Source of the DNA: Azoarcus sp.
GTDB taxonomy: Bacteria; Pseudomonadota; Gammaproteobacteria; Burkholderiales; Rhodocyclaceae
Direction: 5' to 3'
NCBI GenBank assembly: GCA_023230755.1
Contig: JALNWS010000141.1
Location: forward strand, 1-10,741
DNA: 10,741 bases
Both the position numbers and the translations under genes were made by a program. Positions 1-5,534 of this stretch are shown piece by piece. Position 1 is the first letter of the stretch, and every line of letters begins with the position of its first letter. Under the pieces are notes generated by a model, which saw only the letters and a list, made by a program, of their open reading frames with translations, was not told where the DNA came from and made no database searches.

Positions 1-153
1 ATCGTTGATGGCAGTCAGACCCGTGCCTGCGGCCCACGCATGGTTAACCTGCTGGTGTGGTTCGACAATGAATGGGGCTTCGCGAACCGCCTGCTCGACG
101 TCAGCCGTCACTGGCTGAGCCTGACCGACTGTCCGGCTGTCGACGATGCCTAG
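1..153 (+). CDS. GAPDH / erythrose-4-phosphate dehydrogenase family protein, C-terminal fragment (5' end outside window)
   Basis: Only the last 50 codons are present; the frame is open from base 1 to a TAG at 151-153. The fragment contains WFDNEWGFANRLLDV, the conserved C-terminal block of phosphorylating glyceraldehyde-3-phosphate dehydrogenases (type I), whose Asn helps bind the nicotinamide of NAD(P). The preceding DGSQTRACG and the 'DNEWGFANR' spelling resemble E. coli Epd (erythrose-4-phosphate dehydrogenase, vitamin B6 synthesis) at least as much as GapA. The substrate cannot be decided without the catalytic Cys region, which lies upstream of the window. The family acts in the cytoplasm in glycolysis/gluconeogenesis or in pyridoxal phosphate synthesis. 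The last codons overlap the start of the downstream methyltransferase by 8 nt, suggesting co-transcription and translational coupling. Family membership is secure; the specific enzyme is not. Confidence 0.85.
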   Translation: MVDGSQTRACGPRMVNLLVWFDNEWGFANRLLDVSRHWLSLTDCPAVDDA

Positions 154-1024
154 TCCGGCCCTGCTGCTCAATCTGGCGCTCGATCTCCTTTCCCGTCAGC
201 GTCAGCCGCGCGTTGCAGAACCCGAACTGGTGATGGACGATCCGGCCAGTGCCGAGTCCTTCATGCTGGCGGGACGTGAAGACGGCATACTGGCCCACAC
301 CTACCTCTACCACGCGATCCAGGCCAGCGCAGTCATTCCTTCTGGCGCCACCGTGCTCGATCTCGGCTGCGGGCCGGCGAACCAGCTCACCTTCCTCGCC
401 CGGCTGAACCCCGATGCCCGCTTCATCGGCCTCGATGCAGCAGACGCCATGCTCGAACTCGGGCACGAAACACTGACTCGCAACGGCATCACCAATACCC
501 GGCTGTGCGCCGGCGACATGACCGCACTCGACGCCTTCGAGGATCACTCGGTGGATGCGGTGGTCTCCACCATGTCCCTGCATCATCTGAGCGACCTGGA
601 AGCACTGTCGAAGACCTTGAAAGAGGCCCGGCGCGTCCTGCGGCCGGGCGGCGGAATCTACATGGTCGATTTCGGCCGTTTGCGGCGGCAGGCATCACAG
701 GTCTTCTTTGCCACCGAGAACGCCGCACGGCAGCCGCAGATGTTTACCGAGGATTACTACAACTCGCTGCGGGCCGCCTTCAGTCTCGAGGAGTTGCGTG
801 CAGCAGCCACCGTGTTTGGCTCCGCCGCACGCATTCGCCGTACCTTTCTGGTGCCATTCCTGGTGGCAATCCGCAGCACCGCGTCGCAGCCACCGAGACT
901 CGCCACGGTCGCCGCGGCGCGTTCGATCCATGCCGCACTCAGTCCGCGCCAGCAATACGAACTGCGCGACCTCTCACGCTTCTTCGCGCACGGCGGTTTT
1001 CCGCTCGCCTTCAAACCCTGGTGA
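146..1024 (+). CDS. Class I SAM-dependent methyltransferase, substrate unknown
   Basis: The predicted protein has 292 residues and no signal peptide or membrane segment, so it is probably cytoplasmic. It has the landmarks of a Rossmann-fold methyltransferase of the Methyltransf_11/UbiE-like type. Motif I is VLDLGCGPANQ (about residues 70-80, the SAM-binding glycine loop). The acidic ribose-binding residue is in GLDAA (about 95-99). Motif IV lies in DAVVSTMSLHHLSD (137-150), and the post-strand-4 motif is LRPGGGIYMVDFGR (165-178). About 110 residues follow the core, including aromatic and Arg-rich stretches that probably form the substrate cap. The ATG overlaps the stop of the preceding dehydrogenase gene (ATGCCTAG), and no good Shine-Dalgarno sequence is visible, which fits coupled translation. 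I cannot name the substrate: small molecule, quinone precursor and lipid are all possible. The gene ends 40 nt before the converging TrpB-like gene, with no convincing terminator in the gap. Confidence 0.88.
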   Translation: MPSPALLLNLALDLLSRQRQPRVAEPELVMDDPASAESFMLAGREDGILAHTYLYHAIQASAVIPSGATVLDLGCGPANQLTFLARLNPDARFIGLDAADAMLELGHETLTRNGITNTRLCAGDMTALDAFEDHSVDAVVSTMSLHHLSDLEALSKTLKEARRVLRPGGGIYMVDFGRLRRQASQVFFATENAARQPQMFTEDYYNSLRAAFSLEELRAAATVFGSAARIRRTFLVPFLVAIRSTASQPPRLATVAAARSIHAALSPRQQYELRDLSRFFAHGGFPLAFKPW

Positions 1025-1064
1025 CCCGCGTGGACGCCAGGTCCACCGCAGGTCATCCGCGGAC

Positions 1065-2429
1065 TCAGCCGACCTTTGGCAGATGTGCCAGCGAGGCGGC
1101 CACGGCTTCGGCCGGATAGTCGTAGTTTTCAAGCTGTCCGGAGAAATAGCGCTCGTAGGAGCTCATGTCGAAATGTCCATGTCCGGTGAGGTTGAAGAGG
1201 ATGGTCCTGGCCTCGCCGGTTTCCTTGCATTTGAGCGCTTCGTCGATCGCGGCGCGAATGGCGTGACAGGACTCCGGGGCGGGGATGATGCCTTCCGCAC
1301 GCGCAAACTGCACACCCGCTTCGAAGGTTGCAAGCTGGGAAACCGCTGACGCTTCGATCAGCCCCTCATGAAGCAGTTGTGATACCAGTGGCGAATCGCC
1401 GTGATACCGCAGCCCGCCGGCATGAATGCCCGGCGGCATGAAGTCGTGTCCAAGCGTGTACATTTTCATCAGCGGGGTGAAGCCGGACGCATCGCCGAAA
1501 TCGTAGGCGTATTTGCCCTTGGTCAGTGTCGGGCAGGAGCTTGGCTCCACTGCGACGCAGCGCAGACCTTCGGCACGCTTGTCACCCGCTGCCTTGTCAG
1601 CCAGAAAGGGAAAGGCGATGCCGCCAAAACTCGATCCCCCGCCGCAGGGACCGATGACGATGTCCGGATAGAGGCCCAGCTTGTCGAACTGCTTCTTGGC
1701 CTCGAGGCCGATGATGCTCTGATGCAGCACCACATGGTTCAGCACCGACCCGAGGGTGTAGCAGGTATCCGCACGGCCTGCCGCCTCTTCGACCGCCTCG
1801 GAAATCGCGATCCCGAGCGAGCCCTGATTGTCGGGGTCTTCAGCGAGCAGTTTGCGGCCGGTTTCGGTCAGCTCCGAGGGGCTCGCGAAAACCTCTGCGC
1901 CCCAAGTCTGCATCATCAGGCGCCGATAGGGTTTCTGGTCATAGCTCACCTTGACCATGAAGACCCGGACCTCGAGACCGAACATCTGTCCCGCAAACGC
2001 AATCGACGACCCCCACTGACCCGCGCCGGTTTCGGTCGTCAGACGCTTGATACCGGCTGCGCGGTTGTAAAACGCTTGCGGAACCGCTGAGTTCGGCTTG
2101 TGCGAACCGGCCGGGGACACACCCTCGTACTTGAAAAAGATTTTCGCCGGCGTACCGAGCACTTTCTCCAGCCGGACCGCCCGCACCAAGGGGCTGGGAC
2201 GCCACAGGCGGTAGATCTCGCGCACTTCCTGCGGAATCGGAATCCAGCGCTCGGCGCTCATCTCCTGCTCGATGATCGCATCCGGGAAGATCGCGCTCAT
2301 TTGCTCGGGGGTCGCGGGTTGCCCGTCGGGCCCCAGTGGCGGCGCTGGCGGCGTGGGCAGATCAGCCGCGATGTTGTACCAGTGAGTCGGAATGTCGTTT
2401 GCTTCGAGATGAATGCGGGTTGCTTCCAT
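1065..2429 (-). CDS. TrpB-like pyridoxal-phosphate-dependent enzyme (TrpB2 type)
   Basis: This 454-residue protein belongs to the TrpB-related (TrpB2) branch of fold-type II PLP enzymes, which is longer than canonical TrpB (about 400 residues) and has an N-terminal extension. Visible landmarks are GSHKPNSA with the Schiff-base Lys at about 111, ETGAGQWGSS with the catalytic Glu at about 133, the phosphate-binding loop GPCGGGSSFGG (260-270), and NLTGHGHFD near 413-421. Canonical TrpB condenses indole with serine to make tryptophan in complex with TrpA. TrpB2 proteins usually stand alone, have been proposed to salvage indole, and some archaeal members are reported to prefer O-phosphoserine. No trpA or other trp gene lies in the window, which fits a stand-alone role; the actual substrate is inferred. 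The ATG at 2429 is preceded by AAGGGGG (2441-2447), 11 nt away. The stop is TGA at 1065-1067. Transcription converges on the methyltransferase gene. Confidence 0.92.
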   Translation of the reverse strand: MEATRIHLEANDIPTHWYNIAADLPTPPAPPLGPDGQPATPEQMSAIFPDAIIEQEMSAERWIPIPQEVREIYRLWRPSPLVRAVRLEKVLGTPAKIFFKYEGVSPAGSHKPNSAVPQAFYNRAAGIKRLTTETGAGQWGSSIAFAGQMFGLEVRVFMVKVSYDQKPYRRLMMQTWGAEVFASPSELTETGRKLLAEDPDNQGSLGIAISEAVEEAAGRADTCYTLGSVLNHVVLHQSIIGLEAKKQFDKLGLYPDIVIGPCGGGSSFGGIAFPFLADKAAGDKRAEGLRCVAVEPSSCPTLTKGKYAYDFGDASGFTPLMKMYTLGHDFMPPGIHAGGLRYHGDSPLVSQLLHEGLIEASAVSQLATFEAGVQFARAEGIIPAPESCHAIRAAIDEALKCKETGEARTILFNLTGHGHFDMSSYERYFSGQLENYDYPAEAVAASLAHLPKVG

Positions 2430-2447
2430 CGAGTACTACGCCCCCTT

Positions 2448-2473
2448 GTACGTTCCGTTGTCGAAAAACGTAC
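2448..2473. promoter_or_regulatory. Inverted repeat upstream of the TrpB-like gene, candidate operator
   Basis: GTACGTT (2448-2454) and AACGTAC (2467-2473) form a perfect 7-bp inverted repeat with a 12-bp gap, centred about 31 bp upstream of the TrpB-like start codon and just before its Shine-Dalgarno sequence. The half-site centres are 19 bp apart, close to two helical turns, a geometry suited to a dimeric regulator. Alternatively the repeat could fold into a leader hairpin in the mRNA. I recognise no named operator and found no convincing -35/-10 pair beside it. Confidence 0.4.
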
Positions 2474-2545
2474 CGTGAAGGAAAAGCCACCGCCGGACCG
2501 GACAGCACACCTGCCATCACAAGCCTCTGATCACTCCACGATATC

Positions 2546-2566
2546 GCCTGCATGTCTCATGCAGGC
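2546..2566. repeat. Perfect 9-bp inverted repeat with 3-nt loop between chemoreceptor and TrpB-like genes
   Basis: GCCTGCATG (2546-2554), loop TCT, then CATGCAGGC (2558-2566). It lies about 40 nt after the stop of the chemoreceptor gene and 117 nt before the TrpB-like start, reading along the minus strand. The stem is strong but neither side has a T-run, so it is not a standard Rho-independent terminator. It may stabilise the 3' end of the chemoreceptor mRNA, act as a U-less terminator, or bind a protein. The rest of the 177-nt gap (2430-2606) shows only the other inverted repeat at 2448-2473 and a ribosome binding site. Confidence 0.5.
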
Positions 2567-2606
2567 AATATGATAACCGCGTGCACGTCCCGAACTGCAA
2601 GAGCGG

Positions 2607-4247
2607 TCAGGCGACCTTGAAGCGACTTACCGCGCCATGCAGCCCGGTCGAGAGCTTCTGCATGTTGCGTGCGGCTTCCGCCGTATTGTGCACCGCCCGC
2701 GAACCCTCTTCGGACATCTGCGCGATCTGTTCGATGTTGCGCGCGATCTCACTCGAAACGGTGCCCTGTTCGCGAATCGCATCCGAGATGCTGTTAACCA
2801 CCTCGATGACGCGTTGTGCCCCCTCGCGAATCTCGGTAATCGAATCGCCCGCCTGACTCGCCAACGCCACGCCCGTGCCCGCTTGCCGGACGCCGGTTTC
2901 CATGCTCGACACCGCGTTGCGCGTACCGTCCTGAATCTTGTCCACCATGCCTGCGATCTCGGTTGTCGACAGGCTAGTGCGTTCGGCCAGCTTGCGCACC
3001 TCGTCGGCCACGACCGCAAAACCCCGTCCGTGCTCACCCGCACGCGCCGCCTCGATCGCTGCGTTGAGCGCGAGCAGATTCGTCTGGTCGGCAATCTCGC
3101 GAATCGTATTGACGATGGAAGTGATCTGGTTCGACTGCTCGCCCAGGTCCTGAATGATCGCGGACGACGATGCAACTGCATCCGAGATGTTCCGCATTTC
3201 AGTCGCGGCACGTTGAATGACGCCTGTACCGCGCGCTGACAACTCGCCCGAATGCACCGTGATCGCGTGAGCCTCCTGCGCATTCTCGGCCACCTGATCG
3301 ATACTGACCGTCATCTCCTCGACGGCTGCGGCCATCGACGATGCCGCTTCGCTCTGATGGCTCGACTGGGTGGCGACATCTTCCGACGCGGTCAGCATCT
3401 GGGACGACGCGCTAGAGAGTTGTTCCGCGCCCCTGACGATCTCCCCGATCATCTGACGCAGCGTCTGCTGCATCGCCTTCATTCCGGCCAGCACACTGGT
3501 GGTGTCGCCGGGCGCACACGCCACGTTGCTCGTCAGGTCACCCGCCGCGATGGTCCGCGTAATCTGCGACGCGTACTCGGGCTCCCCTCCTAGCGTACGG
3601 AGAATCCAGCGTCCGACGAGCGTGAGCGAAATTGCAATGAAGCCGCCTATGCCAAGCCCCCAGGCAAGCAGCCAGAGCGCCCTGGTCTTGAACAGCACAT
3701 CGACGTCATCGACATAGATGCCGGTTCCGATCACCCATTTCCATGCGTCGCTGCCCTTCACGTAGGACACCTTGGGAACCGGTGCATCCGATCCGGGCTT
3801 GGCCCATGTGTACTCGACGAAGCCCGCACCCTTTGTCTTCACGACATCCCTGAACTCGACAAACAGGAGTTTGCCGCTTCCATCCTTGAACTGGTCAAGC
3901 TTCTTGCCGTCAAGGTCGCCCCGGATCGGGTGCATGACCATGACATCATTCAGATCATTGATCCAGAAGTACTCGTTCTTGTCGTAACGCATTGCGCGCA
4001 ATGCTTCGATGGCCGCCTTCTGAGCATCCGCAACATCGAGCGCGCCACTGGCAGCCAGTTTCTCGAAGTGGGTGACGGTCGCGTGTGCGACCTCGACCAG
4101 GTTGCGCACCTTTTCCTTGCGGTCCGTCATCAACTGCTGGCGCTCGCTCATGAGCACGACGACGAAGAGCACGCAAAGTCCGATGACAGTGGCGACAGTA
4201 AGCGCAATCAGACGACTGCGCAGGGACATGGACCTATTTTTATTCAT
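2607..4247 (-). CDS. Methyl-accepting chemotaxis protein with single Cache sensor domain
   Basis: This 546-residue transmembrane chemoreceptor senses a ligand outside the cytoplasmic membrane and controls CheA/CheW. Order of parts: short basic N-terminus, TM1 (about 12-33), periplasmic sCache_2-like domain (about 40-185, with NEYFWINDLNDVMVMHP at 91-107 and WKWVIGTGIYVDD near 169-181), TM2 (about 190-215), HAMP linker (about 215-265), and a coiled-coil signalling domain whose conserved tip reads EIADQTNLLALNAAIEAARA (384-403) followed by GEHGRGFAVVADEVRKLAER. No NWETF-type C-terminal pentapeptide for CheR/CheB docking is present. Characterised sCache_2 receptors often bind small carboxylates such as pyruvate, lactate, acetate or propionate; the ligand here is only inferred. 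The ATG at 4247 is chosen because GGAG (complement of 4254-4257) sits 6 nt upstream; a longer frame adds 13 residues without such a site. The promoter looks FliA-dependent. Confidence 0.95.
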   Translation of the reverse strand: MNKNRSMSLRSRLIALTVATVIGLCVLFVVVLMSERQQLMTDRKEKVRNLVEVAHATVTHFEKLAASGALDVADAQKAAIEALRAMRYDKNEYFWINDLNDVMVMHPIRGDLDGKKLDQFKDGSGKLLFVEFRDVVKTKGAGFVEYTWAKPGSDAPVPKVSYVKGSDAWKWVIGTGIYVDDVDVLFKTRALWLLAWGLGIGGFIAISLTLVGRWILRTLGGEPEYASQITRTIAAGDLTSNVACAPGDTTSVLAGMKAMQQTLRQMIGEIVRGAEQLSSASSQMLTASEDVATQSSHQSEAASSMAAAVEEMTVSIDQVAENAQEAHAITVHSGELSARGTGVIQRAATEMRNISDAVASSSAIIQDLGEQSNQITSIVNTIREIADQTNLLALNAAIEAARAGEHGRGFAVVADEVRKLAERTSLSTTEIAGMVDKIQDGTRNAVSSMETGVRQAGTGVALASQAGDSITEIREGAQRVIEVVNSISDAIREQGTVSSEIARNIEQIAQMSEEGSRAVHNTAEAARNMQKLSTGLHGAVSRFKVA

Positions 4248-4314
4248 GACAATCTCCGCGAACTGCTCGTAACCCTGAACCCGCACCTGACAAGCGAAGC
4301 GGCCAGTGTCCGGG

Positions 4315-4341
4315 CTATCGGCATCGCCCGCCGGATCTTTA
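4315..4341 (-). promoter_or_regulatory. Sigma-28 (FliA) type promoter for the chemoreceptor gene
   Basis: On the minus strand TAAAGATC (4341-4334) is followed by an 11-nt spacer and GCCGATAG (4322-4315). The FliA consensus is TAAAGTTT-N11-GCCGATAA, so the spacing is exact, the -10 element matches 7 of 8 and the -35 element 6 of 8. It lies about 70 nt upstream of the chemoreceptor ATG. Chemoreceptors are typical late-class flagellar regulon members, so sequence and context agree. Transcription would start near 4308. Confidence 0.85.
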
Positions 4342-4445
4342 GCCAGAGAACTTCGGCGTCTTGAAAAAACACCGTCTGGCGCCTTGCTGCCATCTCGACG
4401 ACCCGCGTCACCGTAGTGCGCGAATGAGTGCAGGCACCAGAAAAC

Positions 4446-4473
4446 AAAAAACCGCCCCTATGGACGGTTTTTT
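4446..4473 (-). terminator. Rho-independent terminator of the tRNA operon
   Basis: Arms 4446-4457 and 4462-4473 form a 12-bp stem with a 4-nt loop. Read on the minus strand the one non-Watson-Crick position (4455/4464) is a G-U pair, whereas on the plus strand it is a C-A mismatch. The minus transcript leaves the hairpin through a U-rich tail (TTTTTTGTTTT). It lies 24 nt after the CCA end of tRNA-His, so it ends the Pro-Arg-His tRNA transcript before the FliA promoter region. Confidence 0.85.
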
Positions 4474-4497
4474 GTCGGGCAAATGCCCTTCGTAGCT

Positions 4498-4574
4498 TGG
4501 GGCGACATACCGGTTTCGAACCGGTGACCTTTGGAGCCACAATCCAATGCTCTACCAACTGAGCTAATGCCGCC
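4498..4574 (-). tRNA. tRNA-His (anticodon GUG)
   Basis: The minus strand folds as a full cloverleaf. The acceptor arm GCGGCAT pairs with ATGTCGC and is preceded by an encoded extra G(-1) at 4574 facing C73 at 4501, the hallmark identity element of tRNA-His. The D arm is GCTC/GAGC. The anticodon stem TTGGA/TCCAA encloses the loop TTGTGGC, giving anticodon GTG. The T arm is ACCGG-TTCGAAA-CCGGT. CCA is encoded (4500-4498). The total is 77 nt including G(-1) and CCA. It is last in the three-tRNA operon, followed by the terminator at 4446-4473. Confidence 0.97.
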
Positions 4575-4581
4575 GCCATCA

Positions 4582-4604
4582 GGACCCTGTCAGGGACAAG
4601 GTCC
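4582..4604 (-). repeat. Hairpin in the spacer between tRNA-Arg and tRNA-His
   Basis: Positions 4582-4591 pair with 4595-4604 around a 3-nt loop. On the minus-strand transcript all 10 pairs form, with one U-G wobble (positions 4587/4599). No U-tract follows, so it is probably not a terminator. It occupies most of the 63-nt Arg-His spacer and could guide processing of the tRNA precursor (RNase E or RNase III entry, exonuclease stalling). The role is inferred. Confidence 0.45.
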
Positions 4605-4637
4605 AGAAACTTGTAAATCCATTCCAGACAACTTCTC

Positions 4638-4714
4638 TGGCCTGCCCGGCAGGAATCGAACCTGCAACCCCCGGCTTAGAAGGCCGGTGCTCTATCCAGT
4701 TGAGCTACGGGCAG
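4638..4714 (-). tRNA. tRNA-Arg (anticodon UCU)
   Basis: Minus-strand cloverleaf of 77 nt with encoded CCA. The acceptor CTGCCCG (4714-4708) pairs with CGGGCAG (4648-4642). The D arm is GCTC/GAGC. The anticodon stem CCGGC/GCCGG encloses the loop CTTCTAA, giving anticodon TCT. The T arm is GCAGG-TTCGATT-CCTGC and the discriminator is G at 4641. It reads AGA/AGG codons, which are rare in GC-rich genomes. It lies 23 nt downstream of tRNA-Pro and 63 nt upstream of tRNA-His in one transcript. Confidence 0.97.
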
Positions 4715-4738
4715 ATCCCGCGGGCATCGGGGTGAAGC

Positions 4739-4815
4739 TGGTCGGGGTGGTGGGATTCGAACTCACGACCCTCTGCTCCCAAAGCAGATGCGCTACCAGG
4801 CTGCGCTACACCCCG
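4739..4815 (-). tRNA. tRNA-Pro (anticodon UGG)
   Basis: Minus-strand cloverleaf of 77 nt with encoded CCA. The acceptor CGGGGTG (4815-4809) pairs with CACCCCG (4749-4743), with discriminator A. The D-arm sequence GCGCAGCCTGGTAGCGC is typical of bacterial tRNA-Pro. The anticodon stem TCTGC/GCAGA encloses TTTGGGA, giving anticodon TGG. The T arm is GTGAG-TTCGAAT-CCCAC, with one G-C/T-wobble-type position. It is the first tRNA of the operon and begins only a few bases after the predicted transcription start. Confidence 0.97.
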
Positions 4816-4825
4816 AGAGCCGCGC

Positions 4826-4854
4826 ACTTTACAGATACTTTCCCGGCCCGTCAA
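4826..4854 (-). promoter_or_regulatory. Sigma-70 promoter of the tRNA operon with GC-rich discriminator
   Basis: On the minus strand TTGACG (4854-4849), a 17-nt spacer, then TAAAGT (4831-4826), followed by the GC-rich discriminator GCGCGGC. Start of transcription is expected near 4819, about 4 nt before tRNA-Pro. A GC-rich stretch between -10 and +1 is the known signature of stable-RNA promoters repressed by ppGpp and DksA, and dksA itself is the divergent neighbour. The elements are seen in the sequence; stringent control is inferred. Confidence 0.8.
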
Positions 4855-4875
4855 ACATTTTTCAAAAAATCGTTT

Positions 4876-4920
4876 CAAAGCGTCGTTTCAGCCTCGTGGC
4901 CGCAGCCTGCCAAAGCGTCG
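4876..4920. repeat. 10-bp direct repeat between the divergent tRNA and dksA promoters
   Basis: CAAAGCGTCG occurs at 4876-4885 and again at 4911-4920, start points 35 bp apart. A second overlapping short repeat, TCGTTTCA, occurs at 4870-4877 and 4883-4890. They lie between the -35 of the tRNA promoter (4849-4854) and the proposed -35 of dksA (4940-4945), where a regulator acting on either promoter could bind. No named binding site is recognised, and chance cannot be excluded. Confidence 0.4.
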
Positions 4921-4939
4921 AAAACGTGATGGCGGGTGC

Positions 4940-4968
4940 TTGTCCAGCCCCATCATTTCTGCTATTTA
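4940..4968 (+). promoter_or_regulatory. Possible dksA promoter (extended -10)
   Basis: TTGTCC (4940-4945), a 17-nt spacer, and TATTTA (4963-4968) preceded by TG one base earlier, making an extended -10 (TGCTATTTA). The start would be near 4975, giving a leader of about 38 nt before the dksA ATG. The -10 hexamer itself is a weak match to TATAAT, so this is a candidate only. It is the best sigma-70-like pair I see between 4855 and 5012. Confidence 0.4.
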
Positions 4969-5012
4969 ACGGAACTCCAACATATTACCGCCTAGCTAAG
5001 GTCTCTCAAGTC

Positions 5013-5438
5013 ATGGCAGAAGAATTCCTCCACAGGCAGTTCCCCTCCTACACCCCCGCGCCCGGCGAAGATTACATGAGCGAGAAGCAGGCCGCCCATT
5101 TTCGCGAAATGCTCACCGCGCTCAGACAGGAAATGTCCAACGACATCGAACGCACCGTCCATACACTTCAGGACGAAACAACGTCCTTTGCCGACCCCAA
5201 TGATCGCGCAAGCCAGGAATCCGATCTGTCGCTTGAATTGCGCAGTCGCGACCGCGAACGCAAACTGATCAAGAAGATCAACGAAGCCCTCCAGCGGATC
5301 GAGGACGGCGAGTATGGGTACTGTGACAGCTGTGGCGTGGAAATCGGCCTGAAACGCCTTGAGGCACGTCCTACGGCCACACTGTGCATCGACTGCAAGA
5401 CCCTCGAGGAGATCCGTGAGCGCCAGGTTGCGCGCTGA
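5013..5438 (+). CDS. dksA: RNA polymerase-binding transcription factor DksA
   Basis: DksA binds in the RNA polymerase secondary channel and, with ppGpp, represses stable-RNA promoters and activates amino-acid synthesis genes during the stringent response. The 141-residue protein (E. coli: 151) has the long coiled coil (about residues 24-97) whose tip carries DPNDRA; D61, D64 and A66 match the essential D71, D74 and A76 of E. coli DksA. The four-cysteine zinc site is intact: CDSC at 104-107 and CIDC at 125-128, followed by a C-terminal helix. The ATG at 5013 is preferred: upstream in-frame starts would read through the promoter region and the tRNA-Pro gene. A weak AAGG lies about 11 nt before it. 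It is transcribed divergently from the tRNA operon and converges on pnp across a shared terminator. Confidence 0.97.
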   Translation: MAEEFLHRQFPSYTPAPGEDYMSEKQAAHFREMLTALRQEMSNDIERTVHTLQDETTSFADPNDRASQESDLSLELRSRDRERKLIKKINEALQRIEDGEYGYCDSCGVEIGLKRLEARPTATLCIDCKTLEEIRERQVAR

Positions 5439-5481
5439 ACCCACTCCTTGCACAAAGAACGCTGCAGCCAGCAGCGAGCAC

Positions 5482-5512
5482 AAAAAAGGGACGCCGCAGC
5501 GTCCCTTTTTTT
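5482..5512. terminator. Bidirectional Rho-independent terminator between dksA and pnp
   Basis: A perfect 13-bp stem (5482-5494 with 5499-5511) and 4-nt loop CGCA: A6-GGGACGC pairs with GCGTCCC-T6, and a seventh T follows at 5512. Because the stem begins with an A-run and ends with a T-run, it works in both directions. It lies 43 nt after the dksA stop and 22 nt after the pnp stop, so it serves both converging genes. Confidence 0.95.
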
Positions 5513-5534
5513 ACCTTGCGGCGAAGTGCGCCGA

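Noticed and set aside
1030..1046. GTGGAC/GTCCAC hairpin between the converging methyltransferase and TrpB-like genes
   Set aside because: It has only 6 bp and no T-run on either side; too weak to call a terminator.
4248..4286. 13-residue upstream extension of the chemoreceptor
   Set aside because: The ATG at 4247 has an ideal GGAG site 6 nt upstream, and the hydrophobic TM1 follows it at the usual distance.
4244..4579. 111-codon minus-strand frame running from tRNA-His toward the chemoreceptor
   Set aside because: It translates through the tRNA-His gene, the terminator and the FliA promoter; not a protein gene.
4498..4815. tRNA cluster as an integration site for a mobile element
   Set aside because: There is no integrase, no duplicated tRNA 3' end and no composition change; the flanking genes are ordinary chromosomal genes.
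4788..5012. 75-codon N-terminal extension of dksA
   Set aside because: It would begin inside tRNA-Pro and read through two promoters; DksA homology begins near the ATG at 5013.
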